Assembly (NCBI GenBank): GCA_943788815.1
Contig: CALSRS010000001.1
Location: forward strand, 558,001-622,000
Origin: an uncultured Gammaproteobacteria bacterium
GTDB lineage: Bacteria; Pseudomonadota; Gammaproteobacteria; Eutrophobiales; Eutrophobiaceae
Reading direction: 5' to 3'
DNA length: 64,000 nt
Positions 9,343-20,079 of the stretch are shown in pieces. Both the position numbers and the translations under genes were made by a program. The notes below the pieces were generated by a model, which saw nothing but the letters and a program-made list of their open reading frames with translations, did no database searches and was not told the origin of the DNA. Within the stretch, counting starts at the first letter, position 1, and each line of letters begins with the position of its first letter.

Positions 9343-12300
9343 TTACCTTTCGAGGTTATAAAAAATATCGACCCCTGTTTCCAGACTTCTTTCTGCCTCA
9401 AGTGAAAATTTATTTGATAATTTATAATTAAGTTTCGCGGTACTGATTTTGTCAATGATACCCAGACCATAACTTAAATACAGTTTAGGATTGATGTATT
9501 TACCCACTACGATAGAAGCATTCTGGGTTGTGGATCCACTTAGTGCCAGTTGATCCAATCCAAACATTGTGGCCAGCTTGTCTGTAAGAAAGCCACTTTT
9601 TCGAATTCCCAATGCCGTTGCAGCACCAATCAGGTCCTGACCTTCCCCAGAAGTCAGTGAATTAAGCGGTCGACCAAATACAATATATGAAAGGATCTCC
9701 TCCTGTGGCAGGTTAGATGATGAGAACAGTGTGATATCAAGAGACGACAGGTAACCTCTAACCCTTAAACCAACGGTGATATCGTCTACTATACGTGTCG
9801 TTGTCAATGACAAAGTGGGATTATTCAGTGATACCTTATTGTATATAATTCGACCTTCATCTATGGAGAGTTCCTGACCGTACGCTGCGTATCGACCATT
9901 GTTAATGACAATCTCCCCATCAGCCACCAGGATATTATTAGTATTGATATTTGACAGGTTAAGGTTACCGCTTAATTTCCCAGATATTCCCATCCCCTTT
10001 ATCTCAATATTATCACCCAGCATCACTTTGACATTAATGTGTTGGTTTACTGGATTCACCTTATCATTTGTCTTTTTTCCATCCACAATTTCATCTGCTG
10101 ATAGTGTCGAAGTTGCGGCTGCTTCATCCAGATCAATTATCCCTGATATGACAGACACCTCACCATTATAATACTGATCATTCAAGGTCAATATGGAGTG
10201 TATATCAGGGCTAACCACAGCCCAAACCTCAGGCAGATTTAACAGTTCAAAATTTTCTCCAGTGAGATCGGCACGAATCTCCAGGCCTTGATCAGTTATC
10301 TGAGTAATATTGGCACGTGCCTGAATCATTCCCTCCCCGGACTGTAATCGACCAGTTATTTCATACTTATTTTCTGAAAGGTTGGTACCCATCAGGTTAA
10401 TATCTGAGATCCCAATACCGAGATCAATCATGTCATAACTCGCATCAAATATATCAGCCCTCCCCTGTACTATGGGTTCGAGCATTGTCCCACTCACTTT
10501 CAAATCAATATCAAAACGACCCTTTAGTGTCTCGAGTTCCGGGGCAACTAACGATAAAATCGATAAATCATCACCGCCTGCCGTGAGTGCACCCTGTATT
10601 CCAAGTTCATCAAGTGGATTAGTCAAGTTTTCAATCCCTGATACTTCGAGATTGATAACGACCGGTTTAAAATTTTCATTAATTGCAGGGACTTCACCCT
10701 GGCCCTTTAACAATTTGTTTTCAAGATCAATTTGCAAATAGCTACCCGACAAAGGAATGTCGTAAGTTATTTCGTCAGATGTATCCATGGTGACTTTACC
10801 ATTAGTCACATCTATTCGAAGATTACCTATCGCAGGTCGATCTTCCTGACCAGACAACTGAAAAGATACATCACTTTGGCCTTCGAGTACTGGCGCACCC
10901 GGTAACTGCGATTGAAAAATTGAAAGCGGTATTTGACTGGAATCCGCATTAAGCTGCCAATCATGTGTATTGATATCATACTTACCATCGACACACACAG
11001 ACCCTCTGGAATATTGCATACACACGGAACTCGTAGACACAAGATCGGGAGACAGTGATATATTAACTGGGCCAACAAGTGACCATGTATCGTATATTGA
11101 ATGTTCTGCAACAAGCCTGGTGATATTTCCTGACCACACGGGCTCGGTATAGTTTCCCTCGCCTTCAATATCAAAAACTAATTCAGGCAAATGTGCATTA
11201 ATAATATATTTATGTGAATCCTTCTGCCCGGTTATATCCAGTTTTAGTAAATCGATAATCACATCCTTATAGCTAACTGATTCCAGTGTGGCATCAGCAA
11301 TTATCTGTGTATTCATTTCAAGGTTAGAGGAAATTTTTCCCGATATCGATTTTGCACTTCCCCAGGGTGAATTAATATCATTAGCTATAATGTTTGCATT
11401 AATGATGGGGCTTAATCGTGTTCCACCAACGCTGCCTATACTGTCTACGCTGCCATTAAATGAATCATGAATCTGGGAAAGGTCGGGGGAATTGAGCTGC
11501 CAGTTGATATTTAGATTATCTCCAATCTGGCCGTCAAAGCGCACATTAAAATCCGAATAATTACCGACAACAGATATATCAATCTCTGATTGAGTCTCCA
11601 CACTACCGGAGATCTTCATAATCAAGGGTAAATTATTTAATTGACCCGAAACATCAATAGGATCCAGGTTCAATAACCACGCTTCATCTACATATGAGAA
11701 ACTGACACCACCTGACGCTGCCAAGTTACTGTCCCAGTCTGGCCAGATGGACGCCACATTCAGGCCTTCCCCGCGCCAGCTTAATGAAACCTCGCTGGTA
11801 TCTTGCCAATTAGCATCTACGACAGCAGAAACACTACCATTCAGTACCTCCATGTCCACTGAATCCAGTAAAATATAAGTCGTACTCCCACTCCCCCCAG
11901 TACTTATTGTTAAAGCCGGAATATTTCTATCACCTTCAATATTCACTTCCGCAGTAAGCTGATAAGAATCCAGCGTACCATTTATTGTCGCCTCCCCATG
12001 AGATGATATTGTTTCATCAATCTCCTGAACAAAAATTGTCAAATCTGCCCAGTCTAGCCCCAGCGATAAAACCTGATTTGCATAATCAATTCGCCCCGTT
12101 GTATGAAAACTGGCATCGCCCGCCGATACAGTGAGATCATTGAAAATTAATTGAGATTCATCCATATTCAGGTTGGTATCAAAAGCTATTTCAATTTCTT
12201 CTGGCAACAAACTGGATTGTTCATCCAAAGCTGAATCTGGATTTGCTGTCGGGGATGGATAATGAATATTGACCAAACTCGATCCTGTTGCCGAAGTCGA

Positions 12301-13119
12301 TGTGCCATTAAAAGCAAGATTGATATTTAATTCCATTACAGGAAATGTTGCGTCCCATTGATTTGGATTGAAGCCTGTCAATAACAGGTTTCCATTCCAA
12401 ACCGGATCATCTGCAAGGTTTTTGATAGTAATAGTAGAACTTACATCTGGTCGATCCAATTTAACAATCAGTTTGTTAATATCACCGTCCAGCGCCAGAT
12501 CAGCCTGTATTGATGGGCCGGTTTCTGACACATAGGTAATTGCTGATTTAATTGAGACAGGATATGGACCTAGTAGCTTAACTGTGCCATTGGTTACAGC
12601 CTGAAGCGATGGCATCATAACTTGCAGATTATTAATTTCTACTTCATTGTCAGTAATACTGATCCTGGTTTGCACTGACTCGAGATGAATTATTTCTGTC
12701 TCATCGGTTTTTTTTAATGAAAGGTTTTCGACATCAAAATTGTCAATCGAAATATTTGGTACTAATGGAATAGAGACTTGTTCATCAGATGTATCTGCTT
12801 CACTGGCACTGAGGATCTCAATATTTTTAACGATAACTGATCCTATTTCCCAATTCTCCGATATTAATGAGAGAAAATCCCAGTCGATGGAAAATTCATC
12901 AATTAACACCTTGTTTGATACATCGGAGTACTGGATATCTGTCAGTGTAAAACCGTTATACAGGTCTCCTGATCTGACATTGATAGAAAATTCTGTATCT
13001 GAAAAATAATCAGCAATTGTGACTAGAGTTTTAAGACCTGCTGTTGTAGTAAGCAGAAGATGGCCTGAAAAAAATATGATCACCAAAGGCAGTACAAGAA
13101 AGAATATCCATTTTCTCAT
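9343..13119 (-). CDS. tamB: TamB-like translocation and assembly module protein
   Basis: Inner-membrane anchored AsmA/DUF490-type protein that spans the periplasm and works with TamA in outer-membrane assembly and lipid transport. 1258 residues: one N-terminal membrane helix (about 4-26), then a very long beta-rich, low-complexity body of repeated strands (the expected beta-taco groove), and a C-terminal DUF490 domain with characteristic VKVMLGDNIEIKGMGISGKLSG, EEILSYIVFGRPL and the final region LYLSYGLGIIDKI. Length matches E. coli TamB (1259 residues). It overlaps the upstream tamA-like gene by 4 bp (ATGA), indicating translational coupling. Confidence 0.92.
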   Translation of the reverse strand: MRKWIFFLVLPLVIIFFSGHLLLTTTAGLKTLVTIADYFSDTEFSINVRSGDLYNGFTLTDIQYSDVSNKVLIDEFSIDWDFLSLISENWEIGSVIVKNIEILSASEADTSDEQVSIPLVPNISIDNFDVENLSLKKTDETEIIHLESVQTRISITDNEVEINNLQVMMPSLQAVTNGTVKLLGPYPVSIKSAITYVSETGPSIQADLALDGDINKLIVKLDRPDVSSTITIKNLADDPVWNGNLLLTGFNPNQWDATFPVMELNINLAFNGTSTSATGSSLVNIHYPSPTANPDSALDEQSSLLPEEIEIAFDTNLNMDESQLIFNDLTVSAGDASFHTTGRIDYANQVLSLGLDWADLTIFVQEIDETISSHGEATINGTLDSYQLTAEVNIEGDRNIPALTISTGGSGSTTYILLDSVDMEVLNGSVSAVVDANWQDTSEVSLSWRGEGLNVASIWPDWDSNLAASGGVSFSYVDEAWLLNLDPIDVSGQLNNLPLIMKISGSVETQSEIDISVVGNYSDFNVRFDGQIGDNLNINWQLNSPDLSQIHDSFNGSVDSIGSVGGTRLSPIINANIIANDINSPWGSAKSISGKISSNLEMNTQIIADATLESVSYKDVIIDLLKLDITGQKDSHKYIINAHLPELVFDIEGEGNYTEPVWSGNITRLVAEHSIYDTWSLVGPVNISLSPDLVSTSSVCMQYSRGSVCVDGKYDINTHDWQLNADSSQIPLSIFQSQLPGAPVLEGQSDVSFQLSGQEDRPAIGNLRIDVTNGKVTMDTSDEITYDIPLSGSYLQIDLENKLLKGQGEVPAINENFKPVVINLEVSGIENLTNPLDELGIQGALTAGGDDLSILSLVAPELETLKGRFDIDLKVSGTMLEPIVQGRADIFDASYDMIDLGIGISDINLMGTNLSENKYEITGRLQSGEGMIQARANITQITDQGLEIRADLTGENFELLNLPEVWAVVSPDIHSILTLNDQYYNGEVSVISGIIDLDEAAATSTLSADEIVDGKKTNDKVNPVNQHINVKVMLGDNIEIKGMGISGKLSGNLNLSNINTNNILVADGEIVINNGRYAAYGQELSIDEGRIIYNKVSLNNPTLSLTTTRIVDDITVGLRVRGYLSSLDITLFSSSNLPQEEILSYIVFGRPLNSLTSGEGQDLIGAATALGIRKSGFLTDKLATMFGLDQLALSGSTTQNASIVVGKYINPKLYLSYGLGIIDKISTAKLNYKLSNKFSLEAERSLETGVDIFYNLER

Positions 13120-14849
13120 AGTTCCGGCCCCAGTATGATATGAAGACGTATCGGATTGTCTTTCCTGGAAATACCGACTGCCACATCAAACCTTAATACT
13201 GCCACTGGGGTTTGCCAGTGTATGCCTGACCCGACACTGTACTCCAGAGGTTCAGTAAACTTATCAAATGCGTTGCCGAAATCTGAAAATACAGCCGCAC
13301 TCCATTTACCGGACAGACGGTGTTCATACTCAATACTACCCGTGGCGAGATAGCTACCACCTATCACTTCACCATCTGTATTTAGTGGCCCCAGGTTATT
13401 GAGGTCAAATCCCCTGACACTATTATCACCACCTGCAAAAAACCTTAAGCTTGATGGTAGCTTCAAAAAATTACTGGTCAGTGTGCCACCAACTTCAGCA
13501 CGACTGATAAATCTGCCATTATCACCTACCGGATGAATATATTTCCCTCTGACCAACAATTGAAGAAAGTGAACATTGGAAATCACATTATTGACAGAAC
13601 CTTTAAGATCAGCACTCAGCCGATATCCGCGCCGGGGAAACAGTGGATTGTCGCTGGAAGATTTCCAATAACTGATACCGGGTATCAGCAGGTGGCTGGA
13701 ATCCTCGATATTACCGACTTTGAAGTTTTCATACTGATAGGTGACACTGAGGGTTTCATTCCAACCCCATCTAGGCCGTAAATGTTGTACGCTAGATTCA
13801 AATTTATTGCTAATTGCAGTGTCCGTATCTTCTCTAGACACAGTTGCCGTAACACCAAGCTCAGAATCCTGACTTCTAAAAAAAGGCATGAGATAAGCGG
13901 AAGACAAAGAGCTTCTGACCAAAGATAAGCGTAAATCGTTTTCGAGACGGTGACCTCGAGAATTTAGATACCGAACATCCCAGGCACCAGCCAGTCTTGG
14001 GCCAGTATCTGTTCCAAATCCAAGCCCGGCACGATACGCATGCTTTTTCTTTGCCGTAATTTCAACATTTACCGGTACTGTTTTCTCGGAAGTATTTACC
14101 TCACCAGTTTGGACAACAACCTGGTCAAAATAATTGGTATTCTGAAGTCTCTGCTGTATATCGACAAGTGTGCCCGCCTCATAATAGTCACCAGATTGAA
14201 TCTGAATTAATTTTTCAACCAGGTCAGGTGCGATGATGGTGACAGGTAATTTTACGTTGCCAAACCGGTAGCGTACTCCTGCGGAATAAGTCAAAAATAT
14301 ATCAGCGATATTTTCTTCGGTAATAATTTCTAGTCTGCTCTGCTCCCACTTCCCCTCAAAATATCCCTTTTGTAGAGCAAAATCCTGAATGGATACTTTT
14401 CCCGTTTCATACAGATTATGCTTTAGCTGATCACCTGACTTCAATGAAAATATTGATACTGCTTTTGTTATCTCTACATCATCAACTGCACCTGGGATTA
14501 TTTGTACATTAACGTTTCTAATAATGACGGGAGCACCGGGGTTGATAGTATAGTTTGCTATCCAGACCTCTCCAATATTCTCCAGTGATTGTGTGATTTC
14601 AGGTTTATAAAAACCATTGGCCCTCAGAATTTCCTGTATTTCACTATTTGACCTCACATATAACGCTCTGATACTGACGTCGGTCAGTCTTTCATTGTCT
14701 TTTTGCCTGTTGATTGACAGACCATTTCTCACAGCTTGCTCAAGAGAGTTAGAAATTCCACTAATATTCACACGCAGATGATCTGCCTGCGCCTGAAATA
14801 CAATCAACCACAGTAGCGATATCTGGAATAAATACTTACTAATTTTCAT
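13116..14849 (-). CDS. tamA: TamA-like Omp85 outer-membrane protein
   Basis: Outer-membrane barrel subunit of the translocation and assembly module. 577 residues: signal peptide (cleavage near AQA, about residue 22), POTRA domains over roughly 25-260, then a 16-strand Omp85 barrel. Diagnostic pieces are YRAGLGFGTDTGPRLAGAW, LRFFAGGDNSVRGF (the conserved VRGF loop motif) and the ending with a final beta-strand. Length equals E. coli TamA. The downstream tamB-like gene starts within its stop codon. BamA is excluded by the size and by the presence of three rather than five POTRA domains. Confidence 0.92.
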   Translation of the reverse strand: MKISKYLFQISLLWLIVFQAQADHLRVNISGISNSLEQAVRNGLSINRQKDNERLTDVSIRALYVRSNSEIQEILRANGFYKPEITQSLENIGEVWIANYTINPGAPVIIRNVNVQIIPGAVDDVEITKAVSIFSLKSGDQLKHNLYETGKVSIQDFALQKGYFEGKWEQSRLEIITEENIADIFLTYSAGVRYRFGNVKLPVTIIAPDLVEKLIQIQSGDYYEAGTLVDIQQRLQNTNYFDQVVVQTGEVNTSEKTVPVNVEITAKKKHAYRAGLGFGTDTGPRLAGAWDVRYLNSRGHRLENDLRLSLVRSSLSSAYLMPFFRSQDSELGVTATVSREDTDTAISNKFESSVQHLRPRWGWNETLSVTYQYENFKVGNIEDSSHLLIPGISYWKSSSDNPLFPRRGYRLSADLKGSVNNVISNVHFLQLLVRGKYIHPVGDNGRFISRAEVGGTLTSNFLKLPSSLRFFAGGDNSVRGFDLNNLGPLNTDGEVIGGSYLATGSIEYEHRLSGKWSAAVFSDFGNAFDKFTEPLEYSVGSGIHWQTPVAVLRFDVAVGISRKDNPIRLHIILGPEL

Positions 14850-15037
14850 GAATATTAAGTAGATCTCAAGTAGGTCAATGTCACAGCTTTATAGTACATA
14901 TAGAACCTTCAGGATTTAGTCCCAATTAAATTTTCACCATTATAAAAGCTTATTCTAACTATTGAATAGTTATCAGACTTGGATAATAAAGTGACTGGCA
15001 AATAATATATGTTAATGCGGGAAGATATAAATAGGAA

Positions 15038-16039
15038 TTACTGATCAAGCAGGATTCTATCAGAACTTTTGACTTTAAATGGATTTTCAAAAAGTTCACT
15101 TTCTTCTAACCATCTCTGTCTAAAACCACGCGCATCTATCATGACATAAGGGCCCAATTCATTCGCCTGTCTGTAAAGAAACAGTCCACCACTCAGATAT
15201 CGTTTGTCGGCTTCCTGATAAAGTTGATCAGCAATATCAAATAGCACTCTTGCATCACTATTATTAATAACTCCATCTTGGTTCAGATCATCCATTTGAT
15301 CATCAACAGGAGTCATATCAACTGCAATTAGTGCTGCACCTCCATAAATATGCCGGCTATAGGGATCTCTCCCTGAGTTAATTACATAATCTGGTGTTAA
15401 ATAACCAGCAATAATCTTAAATGTATCCGCGGTTATTCCATTCTCATTAACTCGCTCAAGCAAAGCCTCCAGTTTCAGAAGGAGTCTTTCTCTCAACACT
15501 ATGTACCGTGGAAATTTATCATCTGTACTAGAGGCAAACTGCCCTAAGGTAAAATGGGGGGACAGTCGGGTTGAGATATTTTCCTGGGTGACTTCAATAA
15601 AACCATCCGGTCTGAGATATAAGGGATCGTCACTCAAAGGTGGTGGATACTCGCCGATTAATTTTCCATTTACATGACCATTTCTCAATAAAGTCGATGG
15701 CACCATAACAAAGACACTGAGAGTGATTGATTCATTATCACTACGCGTGAGTCGTATATGTGTTAAACCGGATTTTTCAGGGGCCTTCCATATCCACCGA
15801 TTGTCTCCAAGTCTATCCAGATCGCCAATACTAGTCTCGATACTAATGGGTAGGTCTGTTTGTCCGACTGTGCGGATCATCAGAGATTCATGAGGCAAGG
15901 CATATACGGAAAATTCATTGTATCCGTATATTTCATTATTAATAACTACCGAAAAATCAGACCTGCCATTATCAAACTGGGCAAGTACCGGCCTGCTGAA
16001 TAAGGTCAAAACCAAGAGAATATTTAATAACATTTTCAT
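15038..16039 (-). CDS. Exported M15-like (VanY/DacB superfamily) protein, probable pseudoenzyme
   Basis: 333 residues with a signal peptide (about 1-20, ending VLA-Q). After an N-terminal beta region (about 28-115), the part from LSPHFTLGQFAS (159-170) through ERLLLKLEALLERV, the AGYLTPDY segment (211-218), YSRHIYGGAALIAVD (227-241) and GPYVMIDARGFRQRW (296-310) follows the order of secreted M15_3-type peptidases. From what I know of the family, active members read GYRTP, SxHxxGxAxD and a His before xDxRG. Here these positions are Leu214, Leu237 and Met300, so two zinc ligands seem lost while H230 remains. Residues 251-262 form a perfect EF-hand-type loop (DxNxDGxIxxxD). It could bind peptidoglycan or calcium rather than cut. 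Downstream of the rimK cassette. Confidence 0.65.
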   Translation of the reverse strand: MKMLLNILLVLTLFSRPVLAQFDNGRSDFSVVINNEIYGYNEFSVYALPHESLMIRTVGQTDLPISIETSIGDLDRLGDNRWIWKAPEKSGLTHIRLTRSDNESITLSVFVMVPSTLLRNGHVNGKLIGEYPPPLSDDPLYLRPDGFIEVTQENISTRLSPHFTLGQFASSTDDKFPRYIVLRERLLLKLEALLERVNENGITADTFKIIAGYLTPDYVINSGRDPYSRHIYGGAALIAVDMTPVDDQMDDLNQDGVINNSDARVLFDIADQLYQEADKRYLSGGLFLYRQANELGPYVMIDARGFRQRWLEESELFENPFKVKSSDRILLDQ

Positions 16040-16131
16040 TTCATGAAAGCCGCGGACAATATAGCCAGATTCATACTATGATGCATATCTAAGCGATTCG
16101 TTCAGAAAAGTCCCATATATATTCAACCATA

Positions 16132-17178
16132 TCAGACTATGGTTGGTTCAGATGCCGGAACATCATCTGTGGCCGGGTCCATCTCATCCAGAAACTCTTC
16201 TACCTGTTCACCCGCATTATCCTTTCTGGCAAAGATAGCGATATGAAACAGTGCTTCACCTTCGTTAACCAGCGGAATATTGGTCTTACCAATAATTATT
16301 CCACTCGCGGGTGCTAATACATTTTCTTCCTTCTCTCCAAAGGGGTCAGACACAATACCGAGTACTTCGTCTTTTTTGACACTGGCACCCAGTGGTGCCA
16401 TTGCCCTTAATAATCCGCTTTGAGGTGCTCGCACCCAGGTACTGGACTTAGCCACAACAGGTTCAGGTCTGGGTTTACGCCGGACCTGCTTTCTCAACAT
16501 CCCAAGTTCGCGCATAACGGAAATCACCCCATCGAATCCCGCCCTAATCGCAACTTCATTAAATCGTAATGCCTCACCCGCCTCATACACCACGATAGGG
16601 ATATTCATATCTTCAGCCGACTCACGTAAAGAGCCAACCATAATATTGGTATTCAGGATAACCGGTACTGTAAAGGCCCTGGCCATACGTTCAGTGTCTG
16701 GGTCATCCAGGACTGCTCTTACCTGGGGAAGGTTGTCTCGATGTATGGCCGCGGTGTGTAAATCTATCCCAAAATTACACCTGGACACGATTTCACGCAA
16801 AAATATATTTGCCATACGCCCCGCAAGCGAACCTTTTTCTGACCCGGGGAAGGACCGGTTTAAATCCCGTCTATCAGGAAGATAACGGGTCTTATTGATG
16901 AAGCCATAGATATTGACCACTGGAATGGCGACTAATGTTCCACTAAGGCTTTTAATTTTTTTAGAATGTAACACACGACGAATAATTTCAGCGCCATTGA
17001 TCTCATCGCCATGGATAACGGCTGATACAAATAACACCGGTCCAGGCTTCTTACCATGGATGACTGATATCGGCATGGTAATGCCAGTATGGGTATAGAG
17101 ATCAGGAACTTTAAATTCTACCGAGGCACGCTCACCCGGCTTAACAGTGACATCACCAATTTTAAAAACATCTCGCAT
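16132..17178 (-). CDS. Succinylglutamate desuccinylase/aspartoacylase-family metallohydrolase
   Basis: Zinc-dependent deacylase of the M14-like AstE/AspA family. Zinc ligands are visible as HGDE (H56, E59) and H141 in GIDLHTA; RRDLNRSFPG (103-112) is the conserved substrate-carboxylate binding stretch, and VYEAGEA holds the probable general-base Glu. A C-terminal lipoyl-like half (VRAPQSGLLRAMAPLGASVKKDE) is usual for the branch found beside RimK. It begins 2 bp after the rimK-like gene. In this context it may remove or trim acylated or glutamylated products, but that is inference; no substrate has been read from the sequence. Confidence 0.87.
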   Translation of the reverse strand: MRDVFKIGDVTVKPGERASVEFKVPDLYTHTGITMPISVIHGKKPGPVLFVSAVIHGDEINGAEIIRRVLHSKKIKSLSGTLVAIPVVNIYGFINKTRYLPDRRDLNRSFPGSEKGSLAGRMANIFLREIVSRCNFGIDLHTAAIHRDNLPQVRAVLDDPDTERMARAFTVPVILNTNIMVGSLRESAEDMNIPIVVYEAGEALRFNEVAIRAGFDGVISVMRELGMLRKQVRRKPRPEPVVAKSSTWVRAPQSGLLRAMAPLGASVKKDEVLGIVSDPFGEKEENVLAPASGIIIGKTNIPLVNEGEALFHIAIFARKDNAGEQVEEFLDEMDPATDDVPASEPTIV

Positions 17179-17180
17179 AT

Positions 17181-18086
17181 TTATCGACCGCCCTTGGTCC
17201 TGGTCTTGCCTTGTTTTGCATTCTTCTCAATAAACTGAATGATGGTTCCTGCGATATCTTTTCTGGTTGCTGTTTCTATGCCTTCTAACCCGGGTGATGA
17301 GTTGACTTCCATGACCACAGGCCCGCGCGCTGATCTTAATATATCCACGCCGCATACGTTTAGACCCATGGTATTCGCTGCCTTTAATGCTGTCCTACGT
17401 TCTTCAGCGGTGATGGTAATCAGTTCCGCAGAGCCACCACGATGTATATTTGAACGAAACTCGCCCTCCTGTCCCTGTCGTTTCATTGCAGCGACTACTT
17501 TTTCACCAACAACAAAACACCGGATATCTGACCCTCCGGCTTCCTTGATAAATTCCTGAACCAGTACACTGGCGTTGAGGCCAAGAAATGCCTCAATGAC
17601 ACTTTCTGCGGCCTTTTTGGTTTCTGCCAGGACCACGCCAATTCCCTGAGTACCGGAAAGCAGTTTTATTACCAATGGGGTCCCACCCACCATCTTGATT
17701 AAATCCTGAATATCATCAGGCTTATTGGCAAAACCGGTGATTGGCAGACCGATTCCCTTGCGGGACAATAATTGACAGGCTCGTAATTTGTCCCTGGAAC
17801 GAGAAATGGCGACAGATTCATTAAGGGGATACACCCCTTTCATTTCAAACTGCCTTACTACAGCAGTTCCATAAAACGTCACAGAAGCACCAATGCGTGG
17901 AATGACTGCATCAAATCCCTCCAGAGACTCACCTTTATAATGTATTTCAGGTTTCTTCGATGTGATATTCATATAGCAACGCAGCACATCTAAAACTTGT
18001 ATTTCATGTCCCCGTTGCTCAGCCGCCTCGATAAGTCGTCTTGATGAATATAATTTTGCATTCCTGGATAGCAGGGCTATTTTCAT
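17181..18086 (-). CDS. rimK: RimK-family ATP-grasp glutamate ligase
   Basis: Adds glutamate residues to the C-terminus of ribosomal protein S6 in characterised systems. 301 residues against 300 in E. coli. The N-terminal pre-ATP-grasp domain contains [16 protein letters not shown]; the ATP-grasp core has the glycine-rich loop [10 protein letters not shown], the nucleotide-hinge [21 protein letters not shown], and the metal-binding end [23 protein letters not shown]. The preceding aspartyl-protease-like gene overlaps by 4 bp and the metallohydrolase follows after 2 bp, so this is one operon. The target could be S6 or another protein. Confidence 0.92.
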   Translation of the reverse strand: MKIALLSRNAKLYSSRRLIEAAEQRGHEIQVLDVLRCYMNITSKKPEIHYKGESLEGFDAVIPRIGASVTFYGTAVVRQFEMKGVYPLNESVAISRSRDKLRACQLLSRKGIGLPITGFANKPDDIQDLIKMVGGTPLVIKLLSGTQGIGVVLAETKKAAESVIEAFLGLNASVLVQEFIKEAGGSDIRCFVVGEKVVAAMKRQGQEGEFRSNIHRGGSAELITITAEERRTALKAANTMGLNVCGVDILRSARGPVVMEVNSSPGLEGIETATRKDIAGTIIQFIEKNAKQGKTRTKGGR

Positions 18087-18562
18087 TTTGTATCTCCTGA
18101 ATAAAGTGATGCCTGGTTTACAGGTCTTTTACTGGCAAGATATGATGATGCTGGATCGACACTAAATCCGCCGTCTATCAAGGCATTCCTTCCCAACAGC
18201 ATGCGAAACATCATATCATCCCTACTGGTTAAGGTAAGTTCGATGGGCCATTTCATATTCCCTATTTCTAGAGTTGTCTTAATAACATAACGTTCCTCTT
18301 CATGACCTCCGGAATCTCTAACATTCCTTTTATCAAAGACTTTTGCTTCGCAGATAATCACGATATCGGTATTTTTTTGCTTCGGGTGGATATGGAAATT
18401 CACATATTGTGAGCCATTTACGCAGCTTTCTTCTACCTTGAAAGCATGAAGCGCAGATGTCTTCGCACCGGTATCCACCTTGGCTTTAATTGCAGGCAAA
18501 CCCAGATCAGGCAGGCCAGTCCATTCTCGCCAACCTACTACATTTATATTATCTTTTTTCAT
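18083..18562 (-). CDS. RimK-associated retropepsin-like Zn_protease-family protein (RimB type)
   Basis: 159 residues matching the family annotated as ATP-dependent zinc protease, with a retropepsin fold. The catalytic motif [13 protein letters not shown] (28-40) carries Asp30-Thr-Gly; the second half has [26 protein letters not shown]. Members encoded with RimK are called RimB in pseudomonads and were proposed to act on modified S6. First gene of the three-gene operon; its stop overlaps the rimK start. Confidence 0.85.
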   Translation of the reverse strand: MKKDNINVVGWREWTGLPDLGLPAIKAKVDTGAKTSALHAFKVEESCVNGSQYVNFHIHPKQKNTDIVIICEAKVFDKRNVRDSGGHEEERYVIKTTLEIGNMKWPIELTLTSRDDMMFRMLLGRNALIDGGFSVDPASSYLASKRPVNQASLYSGDTK

Positions 18563-18844
18563 GGCATCTGACTGGATATTTAATGGGACTCAATAATAAT
18601 TTATTAATTCATACTACCACTTATGATTGCCACAAAGAACGAGGAAATTATTATTATAATAAGTAAAAAACTTATTTTTTATTGTCAACCTATAAACGCT
18701 TACCCCTAATTAGTAACGAAGTTTAATTAATGAAAAGTCCAAACTGACACAAACAACTAATTTTGAATTATAGACCCGATCCCCAAGGTTAATAGTCACA
18801 TTATCTTTGTAAATTTCTGGATATAATTATATTAGATTTTTCAT

Positions 18845-19129
18845 TCAAGCTTGCAGGCTTTCTATTTGCTCCATTAATTCTAATGCAAGAGCAATACCCG
18901 CGAGATTTATGCCCAGGTCCTGCTGCAATCGTTTGGCAGTCCTGGCTCTCACTATACTAACCCCGGTAAATCTCCACTGCTCCTGATTTGTCCCTATAGG
19001 CTCCAAAATTCCTTCGTTTACCAGCTCATTTACCCACGCAGTCTCACAGCAACAGATATTCGTGAACTCTTGTATTGTAACTTCGTAGTGCTCATCCAGT
19101 ATTGTTCCTGTTAGTATCTTTTCGTTCAT
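18845..19129 (-). CDS. cbpM: CbpM-like modulator of CbpA
   Basis: 94-residue small protein with a MerR-like helix-turn-helix appearance: EVTIQEFTNICCCETAWVNELVNEGILEPIG followed by RARTAKRLQQDLGINLAGIALALELMEQIESL. This is the CbpM family, which binds the J domain of CbpA and inhibits its co-chaperone and DNA-binding activity. It starts 2 bp after the cbpA-like gene, the arrangement known from E. coli. Two adjacent Cys plus a third in CCC (residues 26-28) are unusual to my eye. Confidence 0.88.
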   Translation of the reverse strand: MNEKILTGTILDEHYEVTIQEFTNICCCETAWVNELVNEGILEPIGTNQEQWRFTGVSIVRARTAKRLQQDLGINLAGIALALELMEQIESLQA

Positions 19130-19131
19130 CG

Positions 19132-20079
19132 CTATACTCCCAATTTTTCGCGTGGGTTAAAGTCCAATTCCTGTTGCATTTTTTTATATAAGTCTTTGGC
19201 TTTTTCTGAATTGGCGGGTGGCAGTGTAATAACTGGAATTACAATTACATTACCTGGCGGTTTTCCAGGTATGCCTCGTCCTTTCATCCGTAATTTACTC
19301 CTGTTTCCTGTATCAGGGGGGATACCAAGTTCTACTGTACCATCCGGTGTTGGCACTTTTATTCTTGCGCCTAATGCTGCCTCCCATGGTGTAAGCGGTA
19401 ATTCAACATAGATGTCGCGTCCTTCTACACGATATAAAGGATTTGGTTTGAATCCGATTTCAAGATACAAATCTCCCGCTTTTCCATCACCTATACCAGG
19501 CGCACCTTGTCCAGCGAGGCGAATTCGTTGCCCTTTTATTACACCTTTGGGAATCTGTACATTGAGACTGCGTTCTTTTACATTTACGTGCCCACTTTTG
19601 TCGACTTCTGGTGACCGCAAAGTGATAGTTTGCCTGATGCCTTGATAACTATCCTTAATATCAATCAGAACTTTAGCGTGGTGATCGTTTCCATGCGCAT
19701 GAAAACCTTGATGACTTCCTTCATGATGTGATGATTGGTATTGACGACCAAAGATAGATTCAAAGAATTCACTAAACTCAGCCGGGTCCACCTTTTCACC
19801 TGTTCCGCTGTACTCAAAACCTTTGTCCCAATCCGGTGGCGGCCTGAAGTCCTGTCCTGATTGCCAGTTTGCACCCAATTGATCATAGGCGGCTCGTTTT
19901 TCCGGGTCTTTGAGCACTTCATATGCTTCACCGACTTCTTTGAAGCGGTCTTCTGCATCGGCTATCTTGCTTACGTCGGGGTGATATTTACGTGCCAACT
20001 TACGATATGCACGTTTAATCTCATCTTGTGATGCCTTGCGTTCAACACCCATTATTTTGTAGTAATCTTTGTACTCCAT
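19132..20079 (-). CDS. cbpA: CbpA-like DnaJ-family co-chaperone / curved-DNA-binding protein
   Basis: 315 residues. J domain at 1-70 with the HPD triad at 33-35 (KYHPDVSK), a G/F-type linker with DKGFEYSG and FFESIFG, and the two C-terminal substrate-binding beta domains ([64 protein letters not shown]). No Cys-rich zinc finger, which separates it from DnaJ itself. Stimulates DnaK and binds curved DNA in characterised members. Followed directly by cbpM. Confidence 0.92.
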   Translation of the reverse strand: MEYKDYYKIMGVERKASQDEIKRAYRKLARKYHPDVSKIADAEDRFKEVGEAYEVLKDPEKRAAYDQLGANWQSGQDFRPPPDWDKGFEYSGTGEKVDPAEFSEFFESIFGRQYQSSHHEGSHQGFHAHGNDHHAKVLIDIKDSYQGIRQTITLRSPEVDKSGHVNVKERSLNVQIPKGVIKGQRIRLAGQGAPGIGDGKAGDLYLEIGFKPNPLYRVEGRDIYVELPLTPWEAALGARIKVPTPDGTVELGIPPDTGNRSKLRMKGRGIPGKPPGNVIVIPVITLPPANSEKAKDLYKKMQQELDFNPREKLGV

